Assembly: GCA_963693305.1 (NCBI GenBank)
Contig: OY855914.1
Span: forward strand, 10,917,403 to 10,981,402
Reading direction: 5' to 3'
Source: Meandrina meandrites
Lineage: Eukaryota; Cnidaria; Anthozoa; Scleractinia; Meandrinidae
Length of the DNA stretch: 64,000 nucleotides
In this document: positions 1 to 12,060 of the stretch, in pieces
How the letters are laid out: each line of letters starts with the position of its first letter
Numbering within the stretch: position 1 is the stretch's first letter
The notes under the pieces: generated by a model
Databases searched by the model: none
What the model was told of the DNA's origin: nothing
The model's input: the letters and a program-made list of their open reading frames with translations, nothing else
Program-made: the position numbers and the translations under genes

Positions 1-213
1 AGTCAATCTCTTTGAGAACAGCAGTAAACTTTCCAAGTATGAAAGAAGTCGACCTACCCAGGTCAAACCTCGCAATTGTTATATTTCACATCTATAGTAT
101 CTAGTAAGTGGATCTGAGGAATCTTGGTTTTTGGGATGCTGTAAAATGAATCTCTCAGCATATCAGTACCTAATAGCTAAGGGTTGAGGTCGCATTTTTC
201 CATTATTTCCTAG

Positions 214-494
214 TCAAGGCCAGAGTCTCTGCCCTCAAGGATTTTTCCTTCGAGGACTGTATCGCGGATCAAACCATAACATCGGCAACATTGAATGGGG
301 TAAATGTTGTAAGCCATCTCATCATCCTTATGAATATAATGGATGCTATAACGAGGATGTCAGCAACACTTTTAACAAGGCTGGCCTAAGTGAATGCAAG
401 CAAGAAGGGCACTTCATTGTGGGATTCAAGACAACTTCGGGAAACCAGAAGCTCTCCAACATTGTACAATTCAAATGCTGCAAGATGGTTCAAG
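214..494 (+). CDS. Cysteine-rich exon of an aerolysin-like gene (partial, 5' end outside window)
   Basis: Internal exon bounded by an AG acceptor at 212-213 and a GTAAGA donor from 495. It is open in one frame, with a split codon at each side. It encodes about 93 residues with seven cysteines, including two Cys-Cys pairs, and a spaced pattern of Gly, Trp and His. The last base plus the first two bases of the exon at 1033 make an intact codon, so the two exons fit one reading frame. I read it as the N-terminal cysteine-rich module placed before an aerolysin-type domain. The signal-peptide exon must lie upstream of the window; 1-213 looks intronic. The exon boundaries are visible; the module's function is unknown to me. 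Confidence 0.65.
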
Positions 495-1032
495 GTAAGA
501 TAACCTAAATTTGCTACGCTTCTTTTCTTTCACCGCCGGCTGTTTCACTGTTCTCTTTTGTCCCGAGTTCATCAAAACAGAACAGGCCGCCATAGGATAT
601 TAAATAGTGCTTTGAGAACAGGCAGGCGCCTGTACATGAATGCCACCCAAGAAAAAAGCAAACCCAAAAAATAATGCTTATAAAATTCCATTTTCCAGTT
701 ATCAATCAAACTACGTAATTGTCATTCGAAAAAAAATAGGGAAATGTTGATGAAGACTCCCCGACCCCAAGCCCCATAACCTGCACCAGATGTTGCTAAA
801 GATCATAACAAATCCCGGTTACGTCATGTTGACGTATACAGCTTCGGAGTATACTTATGGGTGTTAGTGCTAGTGTAAGGTTTGGATTGGATATTGAGAA
901 TCGGATACTATTCGAGTTCGATTTGCTAGAAAACGCACGTTACCCCGAATAGGGTAGCAGGTTTGTCATTGCTGGATAAACAACAACAACAAGATAACAG
1001 TAATTAAAAAAATTGTCGTCTTTTTCGCACAG

Positions 1033-2204
1033 AAATTCCAGCGCTGACCAGTATGAGGCAGCTGAAAGAGCGAGTTATGGACACCACCATGGATTATCTT
1101 GGTCAGCTAGCCGGCAATCTGGGATATGCGTGGGCTGGTGGATGCTGGGCGCAGTACACAGGTGAAGATTTCAAGAGAAGTGGAGAAACGTGGGAATCAG
1201 CCAACAGAGATCCGTGCCTCGGAGATGGACCAAAGAAAGATGTCCGTCTGAAGATCCGTTTTGGCAACTTCTCGTTTGGTATGAAGGACGTCATATTTGG
1301 AAAGTCTGAAATGCAGTCATTTAGTCTGGAGGAGGAAAAATTTCTTCAAAGTTACACCAAAAAAGCTATAAACGACAGAGACACTCCTTATTCCCCTAAA
1401 GTTGAATTAGAATTTCGAAGTGCTCGTACGTTGAAGAACGTCAAGACCACCACATGGGATTCCAAGTTTGGGATTGAAGTCGGTCTAGAGTATGAGCCTC
1501 CAAGTACGACTGGTGGAGTCGGATTCTCGGCGGAAACAAATTTTAAGTACGAATGGGGTGGGGATGAAGAGGAATCTACAGCCGACGAAGACTGGCACAT
1601 CATCACGATAAACGAAGCAAAGGAACTTCCCAAAAGGTCATTCTCCGAATGGCGCGCTATCAGAAAGCCCCAAAAAGTTACAATCCCGTACACGGCTAAG
1701 ATTCTGCCCAAATTTTCCGTCATTCTGGAAGGATACATGAGATGGGGTGGGGGTTATGATGGACAGTTTACCAACTTCCATGTGAAGCACCGTGGCTCAG
1801 GAGACCGTGAGGTCGTGAAGCATAGTTTTGGTGACGCACAGAAGCCGTTTTACGAAGCATTGAGAGAACAAAGTGACGAAAACATGCTTCCCTGGCAATG
1901 GCACGCCATGACACAGCGTTATCCTGTGGCTAGGAACCTCATTGATATCCTAACAAATGAGGATCTGTATACATTCACCATGACAGGTCAGTTTGAAGAA
2001 ACCACGGAGTACGAAGTGAAGTCCACATGGAGTGCGTCCAAGCCTATTGAACAGCTTCAAGCAGATGTGGGCATAAATGCTACAGTAGCAGACGACAACA
2101 AGAAGCCTCCAGAGTTTCCAAGGATCAAACCTCCACCACCTAAAGTAGAGACTATAGACAACAGCAAAGAGATGAAACCTCCCCCACCTCAGCCAGTTGG
2201 ATAA
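1033..2204 (+). CDS. Aerolysin-like beta-pore-forming protein, terminal exon
   Basis: Last exon of the same gene: AG acceptor at 1031-1032, stop at 2202-2204, about 390 codons. The first in-frame ATG is at 1053, but reading is open through the splice site, so that ATG is probably not the start. The central part alternates short polar beta-strands rich in Ser, Thr, Glu and Lys with Gly-rich turns, and an 'RWGGGYDG' turn, the texture of aerolysin-family pore formers (biomphalysin-like proteins of molluscs and relatives in cnidarians). The C-terminus has two Pro-runs ('KPPPPK', 'KPPPPQ') not typical of the pore domain. Family members oligomerise on membranes and insert a beta-barrel; here role (defence, digestion or venom) is inference. 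AATAAA-type polyadenylation signals follow at about 2246 and 2393. Confidence 0.6.
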
Positions 2205-2458
2205 GAACTTTTTTTTAAAAAAAAAAGCTCAGCCAATGATAGCCAATAAAATTAATAAACAAGTGGCGAAAATGTGAAAATTAAAAGTCTAAAGCCTCAT
2301 AATAATAAATTGCCAGGTCAATATGTACTGTTCAGCATGCATATGCTGTCATCGATTTGTTGAATAGCAACGGACAAATTCTTAACGCATGAATAAAAGT
2401 TTGTGAACAGCAAAAAAAAAAAAAAATAATAAAAAAAATATAAAATAGTGCCAAAATT

Positions 2459-2971
2459 GTCTCAAACACAGACCTTTCGGGTGTATAACCCTTCTTTCGT
2501 GTGAGTAGAAACCGTTGAAATAATGAATACGTTAGGTGGAAGCGCGTGCGCGTAAAAAGTTGGGCGCGCTCAGTTCAGTTGTAGTTGAAATTAATGTTAA
2601 GTCCACTCTTCGTCGATGTACCTCTTGGCAGCTGTGGTGTGTACTGCTCGTGGATTTGTTGTTCCACATATCCAAGGAATAAGCAGCACTTCCATACCCT
2701 GACGCAGACACTCCCATCGGTGAAACTGGGCGAAGCCGGAGGAGTCGATTTGGAGAGCACTTGCGAAGCATACGCAACAACACTCCTGGGTCTCCTGCAT
2801 GTAGCGCTTCATTTCAACTCTATGCGGGTTACAGTATTACAAATGTCCAGATGCGTTTGTGCAGTGGAACCAACATCCGGCGCAAACAACTGGAAAATAC
2901 TGCGTATATTAACGGTTTCTATTCACATTGAAGAAGGGTTATACACCCGAAACGTCTGTGTTTTTGAGACA
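2459..2971. mobile_element. Foldback/MITE-like element with 58-61 bp inverted ends
   Basis: Positions 2459-2516 and 2911-2971 are inverted copies at roughly 85% identity, sharing blocks such as 'GGGTGTATAACCCTTCTT'. The 390-bp interior has an open frame (2585-3097, 170 codons) of no recognisable family. No clear target duplication was found. Confidence 0.55.
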
Positions 2972-3032
2972 ACTCTGACACTTTGTGATGTTTATTGCTT
3001 CGAATATCAATTCAATCATTTTCAACCAAGTA

Positions 3033-3093
3033 TCATGCATCACCTGACGGTCCCTTCCCATGAGCCAGCAAGGGTCGGTCAGGTGATGCATGA
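3033..3093. repeat. Hairpin repeat
   Basis: A 61-bp inverted repeat: arms of about 24 bp containing 'TCATGCATCACCTGAC' and its complement, around a 13-nt loop. It is next to the 2459-2971 element but separate from its ends. Nothing else supported in 3094-3789. Confidence 0.6.
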
Positions 3094-3789
3094 GTGAGTG
3101 AGTGATCATGCAGCACCAAAGACTTTTTAGTCTACCCATATATTTTAAGTACGATAGTTGATAGTAGCCTTCTTACCTACATAATAGGCGGTTCTGTATG
3201 TTTTCATAAAACCGATGGGCTGTGCGTCACAAGATGAGAAGCGCAACGATCAGAAAATATTTTGTTTTGTTTTCGTTCACAAATCGAAGCCAAAAAGCTG
3301 AGGGTACCTTAAGCTAAGATCTCCCGTTGAATGTAGTGTTTTAAGCGAAGGAAAGGCAATATCGATCACACTATAAGCAAAATATAACTGTCGTATTTTT
3401 TAATTATTTTACTACGGCTGGTAGCACATGTTGCCACTTGAATAATTTTCATCAACAATTCATTGTGCCAGGTGATCAGAATTTTTACAGAACTCGATGT
3501 TCTTAATGTTACCATTTTTGTCTGTTCTCCCAAGTTCTCAGTTCCGTTTCTTAATATTCTACAGAAGATTATACAGCTAAAGTCCATTCTTACACCAAGA
3601 AAAATTTATCTTCCAAGATGGAGGATTCAAGATGGCGAAATTTCAGAACTTATGGTCTCACGTGACGCTTTGCATAACAGCACGTAATTAACTTACAGAT
3701 CAAATACGAAAATTCCTGGTGTAGTACATTTTGCTTTCGTAACTACTCTCCATCCCCTCCCCTCTTCTCTATGAGGACCAAAAATACCA

Positions 3790-3881
3790 GGCCCCAGTTG
3801 TTCAAAGGGTGGATAACGCTATCCACCGGATAAATCGCTATCCAGCGGATAAGTGTTGGCAAAACAAACTACGCTATCCAC

Positions 3882-3918
<37 letters not shown>

Positions 3919-3936
3919 CTTTGAACAACTGGGGCC
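3790..3936. mobile_element. Palindromic MITE (147 bp)
   Basis: Nearly the whole element folds on itself. The ends read 'GGCCCCAGTTGTTCAAAGGG' and its complement, and the interior repeats GGATAACGCTATCCAC-type blocks. Non-coding. Confidence 0.75.
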
Positions 3937-5644
3937 AGATCTGTTAACTTGGGTAAGTGATATGTATAAAACTGTTTAAATTGTACTGTGCTGTTACGCC
4001 ATGGGGGCGGAAGAGGGAGGGGGTCTTTTCACTCATCAACCCCCTAGGAATTGTTTAAACTTCCTGTGCCAACAATGACATATGATATGGCATTGATATT
4101 GCAGAAGGCTTTCAAAAAAAATCAGTTTGTTTTTGGAACACGCAAATTCCCTTCTCTGAGATGCCGTGGACGAAATGAAGACTTTACCAACTATTTTCTT
4201 GCTAATCACATCGGTGTCTTTAAATAAAACTGGAGGTAAGAGTTTAAGATAATTATAACGATGTTTTACGTTAGAGATAAAATACAAGTATTATAATATT
4301 TAAAGTTCTTTATGCGCAGCCAAGAAAGAGCTTTCGGAATATCTCGTACAAATATTGTTACCATTTCTTTTTAACACCCCCAATCTAAATTTTTCTTAAA
4401 CGTTGCTCTCTGAAATGTGCCGTTCAAAGTTTGCCATTAGGTTCAAAATATCGCTGCTCAGTAACGATACTGCAGGCAATTTTACTGAACTTGAATTTAT
4501 AGTGCGTTGTTTTCGAGAGTATAAAACCGCGTAAAGTTCGTGACTGTAAAAATATCGTTTTTGGAACGCAATATCATATCATACTGTATTGTGCATAGCA
4601 AATCAATTAACAGCAAATTATTGCAACACTGCGGTACGTATAACCTGAACATATTGAGAGCTCAGGTTGAAAAATTGAAAATTCCTACATATATTTCGAT
4701 GAATTTTATTTAAATTTGAATTTTATTTAATTTTCGATGAATTTTATTTAAATTCGAGTAAGAAAAAAATGACAAAAATAAGCAATTCAAAGCTCTCTCA
4801 CCGTATCAGCCAGGTTTGAAATGATATTTTTCTTATAGGTTCTAAATGTTAAAACTATTACATTCAAGACATCCATATTGGCAGTTGAACGTGAAAATTG
4901 TCAATTATAAATGAACACTTGGCTAAAATGTCTGTGTCCTTATTTTAATAAAATACTTAAAAAACCGCCAGGCATGCTCTTAGGATATTGTTGCGTGCCT
5001 CTCGAAGAAAGATATGTTATTACAATGACAGCAATGTCAGCATCGCCTTGCGAAAACTATGCTTTGAAGAAAAAATGTCGATGTATAGAGCAGAGAGCAT
5101 TAATTGACTTCCGTTTGCCTGAAAACAAGAAATTATCGTGACAATTCCCAGCCATTTGGCTCACGCAGTTTCAATTATTCAGTTTCATTCTCCAATATCA
5201 TAGCTGCGACACGTTATTGTCTATATAGTTTAAATGCACGAGCAGTATCTTTATAATTATATTCAGCGAGTTATCTAAATGTTAAATTGCCCGTTTGTAT
5301 TTCGCATCTGCTGTTGTACACATATTTTTTTCGCTGGGTCTTTTTGTATAATTTTAAAAATAATTCCAACAAGCGAAATGATTTGCTCAAATAGAAGGAA
5401 ATAATTTTAGAGTACGTAGATTGTCTACTTTTAGTTTGTATAACAATCATGTTTTAGTAATGTGAACTATCGAGGAATTTTAAGGCAGTTTTCAAGATCA
5501 AAACATGAAGGCGTCGCAAGGGTTTATGGGAACAAGCTTGGGAGCCTGGTCATTTATTTCAAGAGAATGAAGAATTTTGTAGTGGATTAGTTTGAGAGTA
5601 AAAGGGATATCTCCACTATTACTGTTACTTATTTTCGCGGGATC
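3937..5644. other. No gene recognised
   Basis: AT-rich sequence. Short open frames (for example 4036-4287 minus and 4911-5141 plus) show no domain, splice context or codon texture that would support them. A direct repeat of about 25 bp ('GATGAATTTTATTTAAATT') occurs twice at about 4697-4755. Confidence 0.6.
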
Positions 5645-6039
5645 TTAAAGGGACACTGTCACGGGCATTGTTTGGCTTTTTTAGTAAAACGGCACTAAAA
5701 TTTCGACTAAGTACTTTCAACCATGCAGGAAATGCTCCTAGAACGTAAAGGGAAGGACATCTAGCAGATTCAGTGTTGAAAGACGAGGGTGACCTTAAAT
5801 AGTTTTCATCAATGTTTCCAAACCATGAGGACAGAACTTGAAAAAGTCAGGCTGACTTTTTCAAGTTGAGATCAAAAGCTCCCGATGGTATCACAATGAT
5901 ATCACTCTATATTTAGCTTCAGTACACTGGTATAGTAATTTTAAGAAAACTTGACCACTGTCAATAGGTTTCCAATGGCGTAAACATGTTTTTGGGCTGC
6001 TGAATTTTTGAAGTTATGCTCTTGACAGTGTCCCTTTAA
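5645..6039. mobile_element. TTAA-flanked MITE with central perfect hairpin
   Basis: Inverted ends 'AGGGACACTGTCA' are each bordered by TTAA (5645-5648 and 6036-6039), as in piggyBac-type insertions. The centre has a perfect palindrome, 16-bp arms around one base, at 5835-5867. Related elements are at about 47390-47614 and 57422-57809. Confidence 0.7.
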
Positions 6040-6334
6040 TTTCGCGAAAATGAAACGGGCATATTTCGACTCAAGACTCAAGGGAAAGTTGAATGCTCTA
6101 AAGTGTGATATGCATCTAAGTTCTCCCTAACATCTCAGGTAGGCAGGTTGTGCGAATTGTTTGAAGTAGCCATTTTAAGGCCGTTTCACGCACCGTTGGT
6201 TTCTGTCGCGAATTTAAAAAAGAAAACGTGATCACGTGATGATGATTTGGGCTTGTTTTGAATTCCTACCTAGACATGCCTGGGAGAAACAAACTCAGAA
6301 AAACACTTGCATATCACTAAGTAGCATCTCTCCC

Positions 6335-6818
6335 ACCAGTAGACCTTTTTCAACCGACTTGTTATTCTTTTGTGTTAATGTAAATTGCCCTCCAAGCCTC
6401 GAGAAGAAAAATAATTTGAATCTGAGAGGATGGAGGGCAGATTGCCATTCTCGTCCCCATAGCCCTTTGCGTTCTCTTAGCCGGCTAGGGCCTTGGTACG
6501 AGAAACGGAGGGCTCTGAAGACATAGGATTTCCAGTCCTATATTCTAGGACTTCCAGTCTTCATGTATGTAGTCGGGATGTTTCTTATGACTGTGTGGGA
6601 CAGTCATAACGTTTTTGACTTCCGTTCAAGATTTGTTTGTTTTCAACAGCCGATCAAAAAAACTAGAGTTAATTCAAAAATCCTATGTCCCCAGAGCCCT
6701 TCGTTTCTCGTGCCAAGTCCCCAACCGGCTAAGAGAAGTGAAAGGGGCTATGGGAACGAGAATGGTAATTTGCGTGATCACAAAAGACTAACAAACAGGT
6801 TGCAAAAGGTCTATTGGT
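6335..6818. mobile_element. Long foldback element
   Basis: About 195 bp at each end are inverted copies: 6335-6534 against 6674-6818, sharing blocks such as 'CTCTTAGCCGG' and 'GAGAAACG'. The unpaired centre is short. Open frames at 6236-6526 and 6563-6820 fall in the arms and are not accepted as genes. Confidence 0.65.
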
Positions 6819-7117
6819 AAAGAGTGCACCTTGAGGTAATTTCAGCAGACGTCCGGAATCAAAAGTAATTGATCAGCAAAAGAAACAGGCTAGGATTGAT
6901 ATATGTACACCTCAACTCGTCCTCTTAAATACGGAAACCACAGGGACACGGGAAGAGTGTCCATTGTATGGAGGTGTCTGTATTACAGAGGTAGAGTTTA
7001 TGTGAATTTTGGTCTTTTTCGGACCAAGTAAACTATCTGTATTAGGGAGGTGCCCGTACTAAGAAGTTCGACTGTATTGCGATTGCTGAGGGGAATTAAT
7101 GCATTTTTATGTTTCAG

Positions 7118-7540
7118 CTCCTTCTATCCCACTCTTACACAAGAAAAGAGTTACTTTGCAGTGTCTTAATGATTTCATGCTGTTAAAGATGAACCTGCAA
7201 GACATTCCAAAGATCAAACCAGCATCACTTCACCTACGACACTTCTCATGCAGGCCGTATCACGTGACGAACACTACTGCCATTTTCAGAGTACCTCTCC
7301 AAGGATGTGGGACAACCCGCGGGACTAAAGACCGTTACATCACATTTTCAAACGCTGTGGAAAATTCACTGTCGCCAAACAAATCGCGCGCGAGTTTCTC
7401 GCAAAGCGCGCAAGTCTCGCACGCACTCGAGTTACATTTTCCTTTCACTTGTTACTACCGTCAAAAATACGTGATTACCATTCAGGAGGGAGAGAGGCAT
7501 GGGGCGAGAAATCACAGCGGAGAGAAACAAAGGCTTGAAG
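7118..7540 (+). CDS. ZP-N domain exon
   Basis: Internal exon with an AG acceptor at 7116-7117 after a pyrimidine-rich 'TTTTTATGTTTC' and a GTGAGA donor at 7541. It encodes about 140 residues with the four-cysteine pattern of a ZP-N domain: 'LQC', then 'FSC', then 'PLQGCGT', then 'FTCYY', plus the typical 'ITFSN.V' strand before the last cysteine. ZP-N modules polymerise or bind at cell surfaces and in egg coats. An upstream ATG at 7099 lies within the acceptor tract and is not used as the start. The signal-peptide exon was not found upstream. The exon ends in phase 1 and joins exactly to the exon at 8341. Confidence 0.65.
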
Positions 7541-8018
7541 GTGAGATACTTTCAATATCGCCCTGTTACCATGGCGACACACTAAATTTTATAACTTGAC
7601 ATATTTTGGTGTCGTTATGGCGAAACGTTCCGTCATTGGTAAAATCACTAGGCTGAAATAATATTGGATCAGTATTTCCATGGGCACTAACCTTTAACGA
7701 CAACTAGCCTGTGTAGGGGAGCGAGAGAGCTGTACAAAAGCTAACGACAACGTGTCTGACCTAATTATTATGTCAGATGAATTGTTGGTTGTCATAAGCA
7801 ACAGCGATTACCTCATTATAACCTCTTGATTATTAAAATAGCCGCCATTTTGGAACCGCCATTTTAAACTTTGGTTCGGTAAATATTCACCACTAGGCAC
7901 CTCCACTTCGGGGAATAGTTGTTAATGATATATATTTTGTTAAATTGTAGCTAGATTAACTGTCAAAATACAAATTCAAATATAAAAATAGAAATAATAT
8001 TGGTCAAAGTAATTCTAA

Positions 8019-8216
8019 GGGATGGACCATTATTTTCCTGGAGGAGGGGTGGGGGGGTGGATGAAAAATTTTCTTCTGCAAACTTTTTTTTTAATTTATG
8101 TACCTCTGCAAACATGTCATGTTTGCAAGCAATTTATTTTGTCTTTTTAGGCCGTGCAAACAATTTTTTTTTCAATATTTTTCATACCCCCCTCCAGAAA
8201 AATAATGGTCCGTCCC
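8019..8216. mobile_element. MITE in the intron of the ZP-N gene
   Basis: Inverted ends 'GGGATGGACCATTATTTTCC' and its near-complement at 8184-8216, with G-rich and C-rich inner arms. Non-coding. Confidence 0.65.
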
Positions 8217-8340
8217 AAGTAACAGTTGCAAATTGTTTATAAACTGTTTATATTAGAACACGACCTCAGCTATAATTTATGTGTACGTTGAGTCTCTGTA
8301 AACAAGTTCCGGGTCATATTCGCTTCACCTCTCTTCCCAG

Positions 8341-8462
8341 GTCATCCAAGCCAATCAAGCTCAGTGCCAAACGAACCATCTTCCAATGGAGAAGTGATGT
8401 TACATTATTCCCTCAGTGCCGTACCAACAGTAGTTTTGCTGTTGAATGCTGTCTGCAGCTAA
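8341..8462 (+). CDS. Last exon of the ZP-N gene, GPI-anchor-like tail
   Basis: AG acceptor at 8339-8340 ('CTCTTCCCAG'); phase 1 start matches the donor at 7541. It encodes 39 residues: a Ser/Pro/Asn-rich linker, then a hydrophobic end 'VPTVVLLLNAVCS' and a TAA stop at 8460-8462. That is the form of a GPI signal or short membrane anchor. No ZP-C half is seen between the two exons, so the protein would be a membrane-tethered ZP-N-only form. A longer overlapping frame (8279-8542) has no domain and is out of phase with the upstream exon. Confidence 0.5.
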
Positions 8463-8538
8463 CGAGACGTTCAAGGGTATTGTCCACACTCGTCCGGCCC
8501 ATAGATGCCATGGGAAGGCTGCACGCGTGCGAAAGAAA

Positions 8539-8750
8539 ATAGAGCGTTTTCATATGATGTTACGGCAGCCATATTGATGTTCCAAAACAAAGAACTGCCA
8601 GCCATATTGGTGTACCAAAACAAAGAAACGGCGGCCATATTGGTGTACCAGGCCATTTCTCTGGGAATTAAACTCTATTTTTATGCAAAAATCGTCTTTT
8701 GTCTTAGTAGACCAATATGGCCGCCGGTCAAGTGAGTGAAAACGCTCTAT
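8539..8750. mobile_element. MITE with internal triplicated motif
   Basis: Inverted ends 'ATAGAGCGTTTTCA' (8539-8552) and complement (8737-8750). Inside, a unit of about 30 bp beginning 'GCCATATTG' and containing 'CCAAAACAAAGAA' occurs three times between about 8567 and 8660, and once inverted near 8711. Confidence 0.7.
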
Positions 8751-9269
8751 AGATAATGTCTCGCGCCTTCGATAATTTCTTTCGCGCGCGCGCATCCTTT
8801 GAATCTATTTGCGCCTCATATTGCCCGCGTGGAAAATAACGTTTAAATAACGTTTTTATTGTCATGACAACGAGAAACATAAAACCACAGCATAAGTAAA
8901 ACTTGAGTTTTGCGCCATCCAGATTAGGTATGAATAAACTAGTAACAATAACTTTAACTGAAACTATTGCAAATAAAATATACAAGAATGAAAAAAAAAT
9001 GTATCTTACCGTGGTTTTGCATAAGTTTACCGTGCAAAGTTGTCAACATTCCTCGTAGCGTTCCCGAAAACAATTTTTTTTTCGTAATACATCGCTCTTA
9101 TTATAATTTTCTGGTGATTTTTGATTTGGAGCGCTTTTAATTTTCAAAAATATTAAAAACAGCTCAATAATTTAAAAAAAAATTCACCACGCATGCTTGA
9201 TAATGAAATTATTTTTATTCAAAAGTTCTATTAAAATTGATTCTGTCGAATCCTTTTAAATTTAACGAT

Positions 9270-9464
9270 AGCCTGTTCCAGGCGTTCGGTTAGTGGGAAC
9301 CAGCGTGAATTTCGGGATTGCGTGACGAACAGCGAGCGGAAAAGTGACGAGGGGACTAAGGCGAGAAGTTCTCTCGCTTTCTCCCCACGCCCCTCCCCTC
9401 AATTTTTGCTCGCCGTTTTACATGCATGCTGCTCCCTTCTTAATGAACGCCTGGAACAGGCTAA
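9270..9464. mobile_element. Mutator-type MITE (195 bp)
   Basis: Ends 'AGCCTGTTCCAGGCGTTC' and its complement. A 9-bp direct repeat, TTTAACGAT, sits at 9261-9269 and 9465-9473, the size made by Mutator-like transposases. The element is absent from the paralogous block near 16590. Confidence 0.7.
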
Positions 9465-9789
9465 TTTAACGATTAAGACATATTGTAATAGAAGTACGCC
9501 TTGGCAGAATATACGCGTGGAAACCTAGGAGGAAAAGAAAAGCTTTAAATTATTCCGGCATTGCGGAAGCAGTTTGATGATTTTTCATTTTTTTATAAAA
9601 TGAAAAAGAAAAAAATTGTCAAACGAAAAATGATTTTGATTTAATTTACCTAAATATGCCTGGAAAAAAGAGTTTTAGTTCTAGGCCGCGGGGGATTTGC
9701 ATGTTATGTTGACTTACTGAATTAACTTAATGAACAAAGGAAAAAACAAACAATTAAAACCAAAAATGGGCAAACAGTCTGAAAATGTT

Positions 9790-12060
9790 TAAAGTAGGTC
9801 AAAATAGCAAAGGAAGAATTTTTCCACCAGTCACCAATTTCTTAGTCAACTCTCTCCTCCGCGCCAATATCAGTTTTTTTCGCCCAGGAGAATTATGTTT
9901 GAAACGAACCCATTTTCCCTCACATGTTGCTAACACAGATTTCACTGAGGGAACTTAACTGATTCCGATAACAACTAAACCAGATGCAGCCATTGTGCGC
10001 GAATAAAAGACTAAGTCGGGCGAGTAATTAAAGCTTTGAATGATCCAGAAATGAAAGTAGATCAAGTAGATCGCTCATTTATGAAAGTAGATCAATATAT
10101 CAAAGGAAGAATTCTTCGACCCAATTTCTTAATCAACTCTCCCCCCCGAGGAGAATTATGTTTAAAACGAACCCTTTTTCCCTCACATGGTTCTAACACA
10201 GATTTCACTGAGGGAACGTAACTGATTCCGATAACAACTAAACCAGATGCAGCCATTGTGCGCGAATAAAAGACTAAGTCGGGCGAATAATTAAAACTTT
10301 GAATGATCCAGAAATGGCGCTAATTAGTTCATTTTATTGACCATTTCCGTATTATTTCAGATTTGTCCCTGTATTTGACAGTAAATATTGAATTAATTTG
10401 ATGGACAAAGGAAAAAACAAACAAACCATAAAAATGGCAAGCAGTCTAATATGTTTAAAGTACATCAATTTAGCAAAGGAAGAATTCTTTTACCCACTCC
10501 TTTTTTCTCAATCTACTCTCTCCTCCGCTCCAAAGTCAGCTTTTTTCGCCGAGGAGAATTTTGTTTGAGACGATATTTTCCCTCACATGTTGCTAACACA
10601 GATTTCACTAAGGGAACTTAGCTGATTCCGATAACAACTAAGCCAGGTGCAGCCATTGTGCGCGAATAAAAGACTAAGTCGGTCGAGTAATTAAAACTTT
10701 GAATGCTGCAAAAATGGCGCTAATTGGTTCAGCGTAGGCCTGTTTATACCTAAAACAACTCATTTATAACAACGTCATTTATGACTGGGTTATTGACCAT
10801 TTTCGTATTATTTCAGATTTATCCCTCTATTTGACTGTAAATATTGTGTGTTTCTTGGCCAGAACTTTTTTATAATGTGGAACCCTTGTGATGTCGATCA
10901 CAAAGTGTGTATCTCAGCGTTCAATCTTATTAAATGGACGTATCGTAAAAATCCCACGTAAACTCTCACTCGACGAGATGTCCGAAGTCAAATCGCTCTC
11001 ACAAGGATTTATTCATTGAATGCCTGACATCAAGTGGACAAATTTCCTGTCAATTCACTTCGTGCAAAGCGCCATATACTGCAGCCCGGGGAGTGGGGGG
11101 GGGGGGGGGGGGGGGGAGGGGGCTACTTCCTGTTACAGTCTATACGCGGGAGGCTCCACCGAAAGGGGTATTTTCAGGTATATAAAAATATAGGGATTTC
11201 ACTGGTTGAGGAATATGAAAGGGTAGAGAAATCTGTAATCTAGGTATTTAGAAGGGTCTTGTTGGTTACCATTTCTTCTGATAATACTTGATTTTCTCCC
11301 GTAATGTTGGTAATTCACTTCATTCCGGGAGTTTAGAATAAGAAAACATTGTTTTTTTTTTCAAGTTGGTATATGAAAGCGGTGCCTTTTTTTCAGTAAA
11401 AGGTATACAAAAAGGGTACAGTTTTCCTGGCAAAATTGTATATTAGACCTTAGGGCGGGCCTTCCCTTGTATATTTTTTGGGGTAAGGAAAAGCTTTAAA
11501 TTATCCTGCATTGCAGAAACAGTTAGATGATTTTCCTTTTTTCTGTTTATAAAATGAGAAGAAACGTCGAACGAAAAATGTTTTAAATTAACCTAAAATA
11601 AAGTGCCTGAGAAAAGGCAAAAGAAACGGTTTTAGTTCTAGGCACTGCGAGAGGAGGAAATTGATTTCTCTTTTTTTAACAAGTCCACATATGCCTCACT
11701 GTTTATATCTTTCTGTGGGATTTGCATGTTATGTTGAATTACTGAATTAACTTGACGGACAAAGGGAAAAACAAACAAACCAAAAATGGGTAAACAGTCT
11801 TAATATGTTAAAAGTAGGTCAATTTAGCAAAGGAAGAATTCTTGGACCGGTCACCAATTTCTTAATCAACTCTTTCCTCCGCTCCAAAATCAGTTTTTCG
11901 CCGAGGAGAATTATGTTTGAGACGATTGTCTTTCCCTCACATTTTGCTAACACAGATTTCACTAAGGGAACTTAACTGATTCCGATAACAAATAAACCAG
12001 GTGCAGCCATTGTGCGCGAACTAAAGACTAAGTCGGGCGAATAATTAAAACTTTGAATGC
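9790..12060. repeat. Array of ~230-bp repeats
   Basis: Four copies, at about 9790-10035, 10075-10310, 10450-10710 and 11815-12060, plus a fifth at about 16960-17225. Each runs from 'AGCAAAGGAAGAATT' through 'GATTTCACTGAGGGAACTTA' to 'GCCATTGTGCGCG' and 'AAAGACTAAGTCGG'. They are non-coding. A larger unit of about 1.3 kb appears duplicated here as well (10320-11080 against 12060-12440). A 23-bp G run lies at about 11095-11117. Confidence 0.7.

Noticed and set aside
2585..3097. 170-codon frame
   Set aside because: Lies inside a foldback element, overlapped by equally long frames on the other strand, with no recognisable domain.
11034..11243. Glycine-run protein frame
   Set aside because: Created by a G homopolymer in repeat sequence.
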